A stretch of DNA of 44,035 bases from JBBDYH01 sp040901795 (GCA_040901795.1 JBBDYH010000022.1:1-44035), one strand, 5' to 3'. Shown: positions 15,591 through 24,626, numbered from the stretch's first letter. Translations and numbers: made by a program. The notes: a model not told the origin generated them from the letters alone.

Positions 15591-17512
15591 GTACGAGTGC
15601 GAGCGGTGCGCTCGGCCTCGTATTCCGCCCAGAAGTGCCAAGCCGCACGTTGAATGGCTGTCGTGGATCGTTGAGAGTGAACGGAAGATGCTCGACCGGC
15701 TGCTGCAGTAGCCAAAGTTGCTGTTGCCTGCGGACTCTGGCTGTCGGAACTCTCGCTGCGGGACGCCAGCGCGTAGAGCGGTTGGGCCATTTCTTGTGTG
15801 GGCGATTGGAAGCCGGCAGCCTCCAGGGAAGCGCCGTTAAGTTGCCCACCCGCGACACTGTTCAAGTGGTTGATCACGCGCAGAGCGTCCAACGCCGTGA
15901 CGAGCCCGTCACCCGTGACGTCGTAAAAGAAAAGCGACTCCGCGGGCGGAGGAAGGGGCAGGACTTCGGGCCCCGTGGAGTTCAGCCGATTAATGATGAT
16001 TAGCGCGTCGAGACTGGTTACCAGGCCGCTTCCGTTCACGTCGAGCGGCTGAGCCTGGTTCTGCCAGGGTCGCGGCACATCGTTCGCGAGGATCGTGATC
16101 GTAGCGGTTGGATTGAGGACGGCAGCGTTTGTCACGCCACTCAAGACAACCCGGAACGTTTCGGTCGGCTCGTGCCGCGTATCTCCGACAATGGGCACCG
16201 AGATGATTTGCGTCAGCGGTCCATCCGGCGCAAACGTCAGCGTGCCGGTGGTTTGTACGTAATCGTTGTCGGCCAAGCTTGCACCGAGGTCGGCCGTCGC
16301 ATACTGCACGGTGATCGGGGCGCGCGTCGCTCGGGAGATCTGCACGACCACAATGGCCGGTGTTGTGCCGCTGTTTCCTTCGTTGACCGTGACGTCGGAA
16401 ATCGAGACGACTGGAAGTCCCGGATGGACCAACAGCGATTCGCCCAGCGATAGGATGTTTAGCCGGCGATAGTCGGCGCCGGTATTCACGACGTTGTCCA
16501 CCTCGTCGTCGCCGTCATTGATGAGGACGCCGGTTGTTTTCAGTTTTGTGCGGAATTCCTCGACAGTGAGTCGCCGTCCCAGTTCTTCCACGGCAAGGTG
16601 CTGCGCCAGCACGGCGGCGCCGGCCACGTACGGCGCCGCAAAACTAGTCCCGCGCCGTGTGGTGATTCCGCCGCCATTAGCTGCGGTGATCATATTGCCT
16701 GCCGGCGCAAAGATGTCGGTCAACGTCGGATGGCGCTGCGAAAATGCCGCGATATGATCGGGAGCGGTAATCGTGTTGATGGCGCCGGAGAAGTCTTGCA
16801 GCCCATAGTTGTCGGCCCACACGCCACTGACCGCGATCACGTTCGGGTCCGACGCGGGGTAGCCGATGCCTGACACACTGTCCATGCTCAAAAAATCATT
16901 ACCGGCGGCTGCGACGACGATCACGCCAAGCGCCGCCAGCCGAGCGAATTCGTCGCTGGTGACCTTGCCGTTCTGCGGCGTCGAATAGTTCTCTTCATCG
17001 GTGATCGACAGATTGACTGCCGCGATGTTGTACTGCGCGACGTGTGCTTCGACCCACTGCAGCGCGCTTTCCAAATCCGTCAGATCGGGGCTTTCTGCGC
17101 CGGGAGCGGTGGCGAAGAGCTTCAGAATGATCAGGTTGCAGCCCGGCGCGACGCCTGGATGCGTGGGATCTTGAGAGGCGATGATGCCGGCCACGCTCGT
17201 GCCGTGTCCGATAACGCTGTCTTCACCGGCGTCGGCGTCGTTGTCTCCGAAGTCGTGTTGCAGCACAATCCGGTCGGCCACCCCGTTGCTGTCCAAGTCC
17301 GGCCCGAATGAGAAATGGTTCACGTCCGCGCCATGGTCAATCACAACCACGGAGTACCCACTGCCATCGATGCCTGCAAACCGCGGATCGAGGCGGAACA
17401 AGTCCAGGCCAATGAGCGCATTGGCATCCAGCAGCCGCCGCTCCTCGAGCGCTTCGATTGCGTGACGGAAGCGGCGCGCGGCCGCGGAACTATGGAATCC
17501 TCGGCGGGTCAT
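15560..17512 (-). CDS. secreted subtilisin-like serine protease (S8) with Calx-beta and dockerin domains
   Basis: A 650-residue protein whose N-terminus carries the planctomycete motif ALEERRLLDAN (about 21-31) instead of a classical signal peptide. The S8 catalytic triad is visible: Asp59 in VVVIDHGADV (His where many subtilases have Thr/Ser), His103 in GHGTSVAG, Ser290 in RGTSFAAP; Asn205 in AAAGND is the oxyanion residue. A Calx-beta domain follows at about 380-490 (VNEGNSG ... VVLSGVTNAAVLNPTATITI). Two dockerin-like loops lie at about 493-560 (DVNGSGLVTSLDALIIINRL and DVTGDGLVTALDALRVINHL). The last residues, TTDFQVRR, are encoded by a dispersed palindrome, so the original stop was probably lost. 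It probably acts outside the cell or in the envelope; its substrate is unknown. Confidence 0.93.
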   Translation of the reverse strand: MTRRGFHSSAAARRFRHAIEALEERRLLDANALIGLDLFRLDPRFAGIDGSGYSVVVIDHGADVNHFSFGPDLDSNGVADRIVLQHDFGDNDADAGEDSVIGHGTSVAGIIASQDPTHPGVAPGCNLIILKLFATAPGAESPDLTDLESALQWVEAHVAQYNIAAVNLSITDEENYSTPQNGKVTSDEFARLAALGVIVVAAAGNDFLSMDSVSGIGYPASDPNVIAVSGVWADNYGLQDFSGAINTITAPDHIAAFSQRHPTLTDIFAPAGNMITAANGGGITTRRGTSFAAPYVAGAAVLAQHLAVEELGRRLTVEEFRTKLKTTGVLINDGDDEVDNVVNTGADYRRLNILSLGESLLVHPGLPVVSISDVTVNEGNSGTTPAIVVVQISRATRAPITVQYATADLGASLADNDYVQTTGTLTFAPDGPLTQIISVPIVGDTRHEPTETFRVVLSGVTNAAVLNPTATITILANDVPRPWQNQAQPLDVNGSGLVTSLDALIIINRLNSTGPEVLPLPPPAESLFFYDVTGDGLVTALDALRVINHLNSVAGGQLNGASLEAAGFQSPTQEMAQPLYALASRSESSDSQSPQATATLATAAAGRASSVHSQRSTTAIQRAAWHFWAEYEAERTARTRTTDFQVRRLR

Positions 17513-18108
17513 CGCGCACGACCGAAGAGGAAGCGGCTGGAACAGCCTCGGCAGTGGACCGGCGCTCCCTGCCGCACGGCAAATCGCGGCGGCCTTGGGA
17601 GCCGCCGCCAGGCTGAGGTCCGTCTGGCTGACAAAGACGTCCTTCTCTTCACGATAATCCGGGCGGGGGGCGCTGACAAATCGTCATCCTGAGCAAATCG
17701 TCATCCTGAGCAAAGCGTCATCCTGAGCAAAGCGTCATCCTGAGCAAAGCGTCATCCTGAGCAAAGCGTCATCCTGAGCAAATCGTCATCCTGAGCAAAG
17801 CGAAGGATCTCCTTATTTCGCCCAGATGCTTCGCTGCGCTCAGCATGACGCTGCGCTCAGCATGACGCTGCGCTTTGGCGCCCCATTCAGCCCAGCTTGC
17901 CAGCACGTAGCAAGAAACAGGGCCGGCTGCGCATTCTCTGCCGATTATGCCGGATTTACTGGAACAATCGCTTCGAACCGCCGAAAAGATAAACGTTCCA
18001 CAACCGGGACAATCCGTACATTCGTTACCATTTCCTACTCGATCGGGGAACTCACGTCGGCTCAACTGAGCTCGCCGCTAGGTACCTCGCTCGCCGAGAG
18101 GCAGGACG
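17513..18108. other. intergenic region with an expanded dispersed repeat
   Basis: Between the divergent protease and BBP7 genes. Most of the recognisable structure is the repeat at 17682-17868. The remaining sequence should hold both promoters, but I see no clear boxes. A GCAGGA ribosome site lies just before the BBP7 start. Confidence 0.55.
17682..17868. repeat. GTCATCCTGAGC hairpin element with seven 17-bp tandem units
   Basis: Units of the form CGTCATCCTGAGCAAA(G/T) start at 17682, 17699, 17716, 17733, 17750, 17767 and 17784, then run into GCGAAGGATCTCC. The opposite arm, from about 17826, is the reverse complement (GCTTCGCTGCGCTCAGCATG...) and itself has a duplicated 17-bp end. A relative at 32401-32505 near tuf shows the same 17-bp amplification with a CGCAAT variant unit. 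Confidence 0.9.
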
Positions 18109-19785
18109 ATGAAACGCTTGGCAATGTTTGCTGTGCTGGCCACCGTGGCAGGTTTGCTCGCCCCATCGCTCTGCTGGGGACAGACGGTGCATGGTCATAG
18201 CAAATTCACGATGAAGGATCCCACGCGGCCGGATCGCAAGGTCTCGACCGCGCGCGGTCCGGCGTCTTCAAGTTCCGGCGCCACGTATAACGTGGATGAC
18301 GCCAGCGCGATGGCAGCGACGGCTGATGGCGCCCATGCCGAGGCCTACGGGCAGGGCGCAATGCCGCCCGGGCACATGCCGTACATGCCCGCTGCATACG
18401 CCGGTTATCCACCCGGCGCGCAAGTGGCGTATCCCGGCTATGCGCCGACGCCAGAGAATATGATGTACGGCGGCAGTCCTTACCCGCAGATGATGCCGGC
18501 CAGTCATGGCGCGCCGGCCGACTTCGGCTACGGCGGCGGTTGCAGCGAATGCGGATCGCCAAGCTGCACGCCGGGCCATTGCCATGGCGGCCGGCGCAGC
18601 CGGCCCGGCGCGCACCACTGGCTATTTGGGTACGACGCCACCGAAGACTGGATCACCAGCCGTAAGCGGCGCGGCTACGCGATCGCCGAAGGCTTGAAGT
18701 TCTTTCCCAAGGGCGCCAATTCCCCGGCGCTGCTCACGAGCAGTCCAGTTGGGACTGCCCAGGAACAGGCGGGTGTCATCGGCGCGCCGGGGACGGAAGT
18801 GCTGATCGGCGGCAGTGAGTTCGACGACGAATCGCTGTACGGGGGCCGCGTCGCGCTGGGCTTTTGGACGATGGGCGCAGAGTACATTGGGTTCGAGTTT
18901 AACTACATGGGATTTGACAATGGCGGCACCACGTTCGCGACCGAATCGACGTTCGAGCCGGACAACGGCGGTAGCATCTTGGCCCTCCCGTTTTTCGATG
19001 TGACCAGGGGCGGCGAGAACTCGTTGATCCTGGCCTACCCGAACTTCCAAACCACTGGCGGCATGATCGATACCGGCGGCGTGCCCATCGACGTGAACGG
19101 TAGCTTTGCCCTCGATAGCGACTTGGAAATCCACTCCGGCGGCGCGGTCATGAAAAGCGTCGTGTGGGTGCTTCCCGACGCGGGCTGGCGAATGTTCTTC
19201 CTGGGCGGTTACCGCTTCTTCTGGCTCAGCGACGACCTCGACATGACCAGCACCATCGAGCCGGTCGGGGCGCTGTTCGCCGCCGGATCGCGGCTGGAAG
19301 TGTTCGACTCGTTCGATACGGAAAACCAGTTTCACGGCGGTGAACTGGGCTTACAGACCGAGCTGGCTTCGGGACCGTGGTCCATTGGCATCCTTACCAA
19401 GGTGGCGCTCGGCAACAACCATCAGAACCTTGAAATCGAAGGCGAGACGCGCGCCGTCGGCACGGGCGCTTCTGCACTCACGGCGGGGGGCCTCTTCGCG
19501 CAACCGACGAACATTGGCAGCTTCTCCGAGAACCGCTTTGCCGTGTTGCCCGAGGCGAGCGTGACGTTCGGTTATCAGGTCACGCCCTGCGTGCGGCTGA
19601 CAGCCGGATACAACTTCGTCTACATGAACCACGTGCTGCGGGCGGCCGAACAGATCGACCGCTCGATCAACCCGACGCAGTTCGACAACGGCACTCTGGT
19701 GGGCGACGCTCGGCCGGCGCGCTCGATCGTCGAGAACGAGTTCTGGATGCACGGCGTGAGCACCGGCATCGAGATCAAGTGGTAA
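18109..19785 (+). CDS. BBP7-family outer-membrane beta-barrel protein
   Basis: A 558-residue protein with a clean signal peptide (MKRLAMFAVLATVAGLLAPS, cleavage near CWGQ about residue 24). A low-complexity Pro/Gly/Tyr/Met region occupies about 60-160 and ends in a cysteine-rich patch (CSECGSPSCTPGHCHGG). From about 175 onward there are alternating beta strands with family-typical phrases such as GFWTMGAEYIGFEFNYMGFD and FFLGGYRFFWLSDDLDM, ending VSTGIEIKW with a terminal aromatic as expected for barrels. BBP7 (beta-barrel porin 7) proteins are a planctomycete-specific outer-membrane family. The start is supported by GCAGGA just upstream. Transport substrate unknown. Confidence 0.93.
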   Translation: MKRLAMFAVLATVAGLLAPSLCWGQTVHGHSKFTMKDPTRPDRKVSTARGPASSSSGATYNVDDASAMAATADGAHAEAYGQGAMPPGHMPYMPAAYAGYPPGAQVAYPGYAPTPENMMYGGSPYPQMMPASHGAPADFGYGGGCSECGSPSCTPGHCHGGRRSRPGAHHWLFGYDATEDWITSRKRRGYAIAEGLKFFPKGANSPALLTSSPVGTAQEQAGVIGAPGTEVLIGGSEFDDESLYGGRVALGFWTMGAEYIGFEFNYMGFDNGGTTFATESTFEPDNGGSILALPFFDVTRGGENSLILAYPNFQTTGGMIDTGGVPIDVNGSFALDSDLEIHSGGAVMKSVVWVLPDAGWRMFFLGGYRFFWLSDDLDMTSTIEPVGALFAAGSRLEVFDSFDTENQFHGGELGLQTELASGPWSIGILTKVALGNNHQNLEIEGETRAVGTGASALTAGGLFAQPTNIGSFSENRFAVLPEASVTFGYQVTPCVRLTAGYNFVYMNHVLRAAEQIDRSINPTQFDNGTLVGDARPARSIVENEFWMHGVSTGIEIKW

Positions 19786-19794
19786 CGCAATTTG

Positions 19795-19820
19795 GAGTGC
19801 GGCGACTCGTCGCCGCTTTC
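19795..19820 (-). repeat. dispersed palindrome, GCGACGACGAGTCGTCGC family, copy 2
   Basis: Starts 9 bp after the BBP7 stop, in reverse orientation to the copies at 15484-15508 and 26226-26251, with GGCGAC replacing GACGAC. A T-rich run follows on the plus strand (CTTTCTTTTTCC), so it probably works as the BBP7 terminator. Confidence 0.75.
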
Positions 19821-19871
19821 TTTTTCCAATCGATTGCGGGGGCCAACTATCGCCTGGCCTCCAAATCGTCG

Positions 19872-20099
19872 TCAGCGTGGCTGGCCGTTCGCCGACGAAA
19901 CTTCGAGTTCCGACATCAAGAGCAGGTCAAGCACGCTGTAGCTTTCGTCGCCGTGGAAGACGATGACTGTCCGACCCGACTGGGACTGCGCGATGAAGTC
20001 GGGATGCACTACCTCAAACGCTCGGCCGTCCGCCATGCGGATCGTGAACGGGCGAAAAGGCTGCTGGTGTAACGTCGCTCGAAATTGTTCGGTGGTCAT
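19872..20099 (-). CDS. conserved small protein of unknown function (LHQQPFRPFTIRMADGR family)
   Basis: A 75-residue soluble protein, MTTEQFRATLHQQPFRPFTI at the N-terminus, then MADGRAFEVVHPDFIAQSQS and a hydrophobic strand TVIVFHG. This pattern (short helix, PFRPFTI, ADGR, HPDF) belongs to a small family common in planctomycetes and has no known function. No signal peptide or membrane segment. It is convergent with the BBP7 gene and not obviously in an operon. The start has no clean ribosome site. Confidence 0.82.
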   Translation of the reverse strand: MTTEQFRATLHQQPFRPFTIRMADGRAFEVVHPDFIAQSQSGRTVIVFHGDESYSVLDLLLMSELEVSSANGQPR

Positions 20100-20156
20100 G
20101 CACCAATTATATCAAATCGAGGGGTGAACAATAATTGCGGGTCCGGTTAGGGCCTC

Positions 20157-20510
20157 TTAATCTGGTCTGCGTGTCTCGAACGATGCGGCGATTTTTACCT
20201 GGAGTTTATTCAGGCCGGCGGGACTGCCGCTCACCCCTCCGGTTTCGACGACGCGCCAGGTCACTTTCGTGCAGGGGAATCGGCCTTTCTCGGCAACAGC
20301 TTTGTCCATTTGAGACAGCGCGTCGGCTAGCGCCTCGTCAAAAGAACGCCGGTCGGAAAGGCCCTCGAACTCATGGTCTGTGCCACTTTTCTCAGCGCTC
20401 TGCGCTTTCTCCGGCGGCGGTTCTTGTGGGCGTACGAAGCCCGAGAAGGCGGTTAGCAGACCGACAAAGAGCGCGCAGATGGTCAGGCCTTGCATTGTTT
20501 GCTTTGGCAT
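20157..20510 (-). CDS. exported dodecin-like small protein
   Basis: A 117-residue protein. I use the ATG at 20510 (MPKQTMQGLTICALFVGLL) because it has AAGGA 8 nt upstream and opens with a signal-peptide-like hydrophobic stretch; the frame is open further upstream but Arg-rich and unlike protein. The mature part (SFDEALADALSQMDKAV ... FPCTKVTWRVVETGGV ... LNKLQVKIAASFE) matches the dodecin pattern by eye: a helix with SFxxAxxxA, a strand ending xVxExxG, and a last strand xxQVxxxxxFE. Dodecins are cytosolic flavin-storage dodecamers, so an exported version would be unusual. The assignment is pattern-based only. Confidence 0.65.
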   Translation of the reverse strand: MPKQTMQGLTICALFVGLLTAFSGFVRPQEPPPEKAQSAEKSGTDHEFEGLSDRRSFDEALADALSQMDKAVAEKGRFPCTKVTWRVVETGGVSGSPAGLNKLQVKIAASFETRRPD

Positions 20511-20647
20511 AATGAATTCCTTGATGTTCAGCCGCGCAGCGGCGGCGTAATTCCGCTTGGAACTGCGCCGACGTGGAGTACTGCCTACATTCGCCGAGGT
20601 TCCGGCAGTTATAGGACGCTCCAGGGGCGGCAAAAGTTCTCAAGAAT

Positions 20648-22405
20648 CTAGGCCCTGGCACGCATCCAGCCATAGCGGATGTGGTCCGGCTCGATGGCCA
20701 GCGCCGCGTAGGTCTCCTTCATCTTGGACATGTTGTCGGCCCGCAACTGGCCGAACTCCAAGAGCGTCTTCAGCTCGCCCGACATGCGCTTCTCATAGTC
20801 CTTCGGAACCGGCTTGTACGAGTCGGTATTGAGCGCCTTGATTCCATAGAGCTTCGCCGAGTTGAGTCCCAGGATCTTTCGCTTGGCCGTTTCCGTGAGC
20901 TCTGGATAGCCGTACTTCTCGCGCATGGCCGCGGGAATCTGGAACCGCCAGAAGGCCTCGATCTGCCACTGTGGCGAGCCGTACCAGACGGAATCGGACC
21001 CGAATACGATCCGGTCTTCGCCGACGAATTTCAGGAGCTGACCCATGATGTGCGCGGCGATGGTGGGGAAGCTCACGATCGACGACGCCCAAGTGGTGCC
21101 AATCTCGGCGTAACAATTGGGCAGGTCCTGCACGAGCTGGGCATACTCGGTCGTCCAGCTTATATTTGGCACGCCGCCGCGCAGCTTCTCCGCTTTGACC
21201 TCCTCCAGCATGTCCGCCATGAAGAAGTTCGGCTGAATGCAGGCGTGGTAGGTGATGAAGTTCAGCATCGGCCAGTCGCGGGCCGCCTTAGGCATGTCAT
21301 CAGGATGGCCGCGTTTCGGATCGGGCGGGCCAGGCGCGAGGCCCTTGTGTACGCAGATGTTGTTGAACCCGGGCCGTTTCGCTTTCAGCTTCTCGTAGTT
21401 CTTTTGGATCAGCTCAAATGTGGGATACGCCACCTCGGGGTCATCATGCCGCCATTGTTGCATGAGACTCGCGGGGTCGTTGTCCACCTTGGCGGAGTTC
21501 GAAATGTTGTAACCCTTCCACGAATCCGGCTCGTTCTGGTCGATCTGCTCCTGAATGAACGCCAGGTTGCCCTTGCCAACGTACAGCAGGCCATGGCAAA
21601 GCATCCGCGTCGAGCCGGAGATCTCGTTGACGAAGTTTCGCGCGGCGGCGGTCTGCGCGGCGGTGAGAATCTCGCCGCGCTGCGCCTCCTCGGCATTCTT
21701 CGGCGGCCGCGCGGGCTCCCCCTCGACCTGCACCATCGACGCGGTGACATTGCTCAACAGCCCGATCGTCACCTGGCTATCCAGGTACACGTCCTTGATA
21801 AACTGTGTGATGTGAGCGTAGCCCGGATCGATCGGCAGGCCGACGAGCGCCGGGTTCCACACGCTCCAGACTTCGCCCAACTCGTCCTTCTGCGCGCGCC
21901 GATTGAACGGGTTCGACTTGACGCTCGGCGCCGAGGTCGGCCCTTGAGCAATGGCACGCAGACCGGCGGGCGAGGGTCGGCTGCCGCGGACCATGTGCAG
22001 TTGGTCATCGAAGACGAACAGATCTTTCGGCGGCGAGGCTTCAGCATGTGCTTCCTGTTCGAACAGTTCGGCCTCGCTCACGCGAAAGAAGTTGCCATAA
22101 ACCTCGTTCATCGCCAACAGCGCCGCCGCCATTCCACCGGAGCCGGCGAGGAATTGACGCCGGCCGACACCCAGCTTCTTGCTCGCCGCATCGGCCAGTT
22201 CGCCAATTCGCGCTTCGACTCGCTTCTGTTGCGGAGTCTGCGGCACTGGCATGTACTCGCCGTTGCTGATCATCCGCGTCGGCACGGGCGAGCGCAGCGG
22301 CTCGGCGATGTCGGCGCGCTCGCATTGCGAGACTTGTTGGTCGTCGAGCAATCCGTGGTCCTCTTCCCACACGCGACCTGCTTCGTTCCATTTTTCGGCG
22401 GACAT
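20648..22405 (-). CDS. amidohydrolase family protein with internal twin-arginine signal
   Basis: A 585-residue protein with an ATG at 22405 and GAGG 7 nt upstream. Residues 1-80 are hydrophilic. A twin-arginine-like segment follows (GRRQFLAGSGGMAAALLAMN, Arg82-Arg83). The rest resembles Amidohydro_2 (TIM-barrel metal-dependent hydrolase) proteins: FDDQLHMV early, NNICVHKGLAP in the middle and RIVFGSDSVWYGSPQW near the end, the last containing the family's metal-binding GSD. A classical HxH motif at the first strand is replaced by DxxH, as in 2-amino-3-carboxymuconate-type relatives or divergent members. Substrate unknown. Export by Tat with such a long N-terminal extension is odd; the leader may not be cleaved. 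Confidence 0.85.
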   Translation of the reverse strand: MSAEKWNEAGRVWEEDHGLLDDQQVSQCERADIAEPLRSPVPTRMISNGEYMPVPQTPQQKRVEARIGELADAASKKLGVGRRQFLAGSGGMAAALLAMNEVYGNFFRVSEAELFEQEAHAEASPPKDLFVFDDQLHMVRGSRPSPAGLRAIAQGPTSAPSVKSNPFNRRAQKDELGEVWSVWNPALVGLPIDPGYAHITQFIKDVYLDSQVTIGLLSNVTASMVQVEGEPARPPKNAEEAQRGEILTAAQTAAARNFVNEISGSTRMLCHGLLYVGKGNLAFIQEQIDQNEPDSWKGYNISNSAKVDNDPASLMQQWRHDDPEVAYPTFELIQKNYEKLKAKRPGFNNICVHKGLAPGPPDPKRGHPDDMPKAARDWPMLNFITYHACIQPNFFMADMLEEVKAEKLRGGVPNISWTTEYAQLVQDLPNCYAEIGTTWASSIVSFPTIAAHIMGQLLKFVGEDRIVFGSDSVWYGSPQWQIEAFWRFQIPAAMREKYGYPELTETAKRKILGLNSAKLYGIKALNTDSYKPVPKDYEKRMSGELKTLLEFGQLRADNMSKMKETYAALAIEPDHIRYGWMRARA

Positions 22406-22528
22406 GCTTCACCTCGACTGTTTGGTTCGTCCTTGGCAAGGATTCTATCGAAATGCCGCGCGAAACCAATGAATGGTGATGCCCCGGTCATGCACACCGA
22501 TTGGTTCGGCGTCGTAGAGCAGCCACCA

Positions 22529-23176
22529 TCACGGATTGACCACGACTTCGCCGGCGGGACCGCGAAACAGGATCTCCAGCCGATTCAAAACGTCTCGGCC
22601 CAGGATGCGTTCACTGCCGACGAAGTCCGCTTGCAACCGGCACGGAAATTCTCGCCCGTCAAGCTCGACCCAGGCTTGAAAGGCGAGCGTTGCCGCGGAA
22701 CTGCCTGCAACACCACCGACCAAGCTTTGCACGCCCATTGCCGGAACCAGATGAAGGAGTTGACAATCGGCCCAAGGCAAGAGGCTGGCGTCTGCTCCGG
22801 TATCAGGAATGACTCGATCCAAGACCACTCTCGGCAATCCGCTCGTGTGCCGGAACTCGACGCTGATCAACGGCAAGGTTTCACCGGCATAGCTGGCGTC
22901 GTACGGAAAAGCAACGCGACGAATGCGGCACGGCTCTTCTTCCCTACCTACGCAGATGAAAAAAGGGTGCGTGCCCGATGCCTCGGCCGCGTGAAACACC
23001 GTCACGGGGCTGTTGCCCGACGCGATCACGGCGCCATTAGCAAAGCCAATCCACTGGTCTTGATATTGGCTAAGCAGTTGATCGCGCACGGCCCAATACG
23101 CCGCCTCGTTCTTGCGCCGGTCAGGATGAATTTGGCGGGCGATGTCAGGGGGGAGTTGGTCAGCAATGCTTCTCAT
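22529..23176 (-). CDS. retropepsin-like aspartyl protease domain protein
   Basis: A 215-residue protein beginning at the ATG at 23176 with CGAGGT 5-7 nt upstream. The N-terminal part (about 20-75: AYWAVRDQLLSQYQDQWIGF, GAVIASG) resembles DUF5678-type domains. The C-terminal part (about 95-215) is a single retropepsin-like lobe: VIPDTGADASLLP holds the catalytic DTGA motif and ILGRDVLNRLEILFRGP the second conserved motif. Such proteins would act as dimers. No signal peptide, so probably cytoplasmic. Its target is unknown. It lies 120 bp upstream of the amidohydrolase on the same strand. Confidence 0.85.
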   Translation of the reverse strand: MRSIADQLPPDIARQIHPDRRKNEAAYWAVRDQLLSQYQDQWIGFANGAVIASGNSPVTVFHAAEASGTHPFFICVGREEEPCRIRRVAFPYDASYAGETLPLISVEFRHTSGLPRVVLDRVIPDTGADASLLPWADCQLLHLVPAMGVQSLVGGVAGSSAATLAFQAWVELDGREFPCRLQADFVGSERILGRDVLNRLEILFRGPAGEVVVNP

Positions 23177-23344
23177 CGGATACCTCGCGGAAGATCAATC
23201 AATCCGTACTGTATTCTACGGAGTGGAAAGTGTCACGAACAAAGGTCATAACGTCCGCTGACAGGGTGGCGACCTCGGAAAACGAAAGCAATGACAAGTC
23301 GCAGCACTCCAAAGCTTGCAGCGCCGCCATAGAGAGGTTAACGT

Positions 23345-24523
23345 TTGAGCGAAATGAGCCTCTCTACCGAGCCATCTGCCGATCTCGCCGAATCCGCAAG
23401 CCAGAGCGAATCCGCCGCGCAGGAAGCCATGCTGCTGGACGAATTGCGGCTGTGCCTGGCGCCCGGCGTTGGTCCACGGCTGCGGCAATTGCTGCTGGAG
23501 CGGTTCGGAAGTGCGCGAGAAGTGCTGGCGGCTGCGCCCAGTGACTTGCGCGAAGTGCCCGGAATTGGGACGAAGATCAGCCGCGCAATCGTGGACGCCC
23601 GAAATGAATCGCCCGCGGCTGCGCTCGTCGACGAGTGTCGACGTAACGAGATCGCGCTGCTCCTGTCCTCCGCTGACAGCTATCCGCGGATGCTGAAGGA
23701 GATCGTCGATCCGCCCGGTGTGCTGTTCGTCAAAGGGCGTCTGTTGCCCTGCGACGCCTTGTCGATCGCCATTGTCGGCTCGCGGCACGCCACGCACTAT
23801 GGACTGACTCAAGCGGAACGGTTGGCCAGCGGATTGGCGCGGGCCGGCCTCACAATCATCAGCGGGTTGGCGCGCGGTGTCGATGCGGCGGCTCATCAGG
23901 GCGCTTTGGCCGCGGGTGGGCGCACGATTGCCGTGCTTGGGTCCGGTGTGCTGAACATCTATCCGCCGGAGCATCAAAAGCTGGCCGCCGATGTGATCGC
24001 GCATGGTGCACTCATCAGCGAGGCCGCGCCGCACAGCGAACCGTTCAGCGGCGCTTTTCCACAGCGGAACCGGATCATCAGCGGCCTGAGCCTGGGCGTG
24101 ATTGTCGTCGAGGCATCACGGCAATCCGGGGCATTGATTACCGCCCGGCTCGCCAACGAGCAAGGTCGGCAGGTGTTCGCCGTGCCCGGGCGCGTGGATA
24201 ACCGCATGTCGCAAGGCTGCCACCGCCTGATCCGTGACGGGGCGAAGCTCGTCGAATCGATCGACGACGTGCTTGAAGAGCTTGGTCCGCTTGTTGAAGC
24301 GACGCCCAGTGCGACTGGCCAGCCAATCCACCATCCCGCCGAGTTGAGCCTCAACGAGATTGAGCAGCAGATCCTTTCGGCCATATCAGCGGAGCCCACG
24401 TCGATCGATCAGGTCATCGCCGTAAGCCGGTTGCCGCCGCCACAGGTCTTGGCCACGCTGAGCGTGCTGGAGATGCGACGGCTGGTCCGGCGGCTGAGCG
24501 GAAGCATGGTGGTGCGGATGTGA
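23345..24523 (+). CDS. dprA: DNA-processing protein DprA
   Basis: A 392-residue protein that loads RecA on incoming single-stranded DNA during natural transformation. N-terminal helix-hairpin-helix region (LDELRLCLAPGVGPRLRQLL, PGIGTKISRAI), then the Rossmann-like DprA core: AIVGSRHATHYGL, ISGLARGVDAAAHQGAL, AVLGSGVLNIYPPEH, PQRNRIISGLS and ALITARLANEQGRQVFAVPG. A C-terminal winged-helix segment follows (LSLNEIEQQILSAI ... VLATLSVLEMRRLVRRL). I favour the TTG at 23345 because GAGAGG lies 7 nt upstream; an in-frame ATG at 23354 is the alternative and costs three residues. Length is typical. No other competence genes are in the window. Confidence 0.96.
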   Translation: MSEMSLSTEPSADLAESASQSESAAQEAMLLDELRLCLAPGVGPRLRQLLLERFGSAREVLAAAPSDLREVPGIGTKISRAIVDARNESPAAALVDECRRNEIALLLSSADSYPRMLKEIVDPPGVLFVKGRLLPCDALSIAIVGSRHATHYGLTQAERLASGLARAGLTIISGLARGVDAAAHQGALAAGGRTIAVLGSGVLNIYPPEHQKLAADVIAHGALISEAAPHSEPFSGAFPQRNRIISGLSLGVIVVEASRQSGALITARLANEQGRQVFAVPGRVDNRMSQGCHRLIRDGAKLVESIDDVLEELGPLVEATPSATGQPIHHPAELSLNEIEQQILSAISAEPTSIDQVIAVSRLPPPQVLATLSVLEMRRLVRRLSGSMVVRM

Positions 24524-24533
24524 CGCCGGCCTG

Positions 24534-24626
24534 TGTAGGGAACGCACTCCGTGGCGTTCCGGAAGCGCCAATTGCCGTGGCCATGTCAACTCGCCCAACG
24601 GAATGGCACAGAGGCCGTTCCCTACA
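24534..24626. repeat. 93-bp element with terminal inverted repeats TGTAGGGAACG
   Basis: Perfect 11-bp ends TGTAGGGAACG and CGTTCCCTACA bracket a sequence that includes GGCGTTCCGGAAGCGCCAATT. A related 111-bp element in opposite orientation lies at 31459-31569. It lies between the convergent dprA and brkB genes. Structure is that of a small non-coding mobile or hairpin element. Confidence 0.8.

Noticed and set aside
17682..17800. CRISPR array
   Set aside because: The seven units are 17 bp and directly adjacent with no spacers; they are ends of a dispersed hairpin element.
20681..23251. 856-codon open frame on the plus strand across the amidohydrolase and retropepsin genes
   Set aside because: It spans two well-recognised minus-strand genes and the gap between them; high GC third positions keep the antisense frame open.
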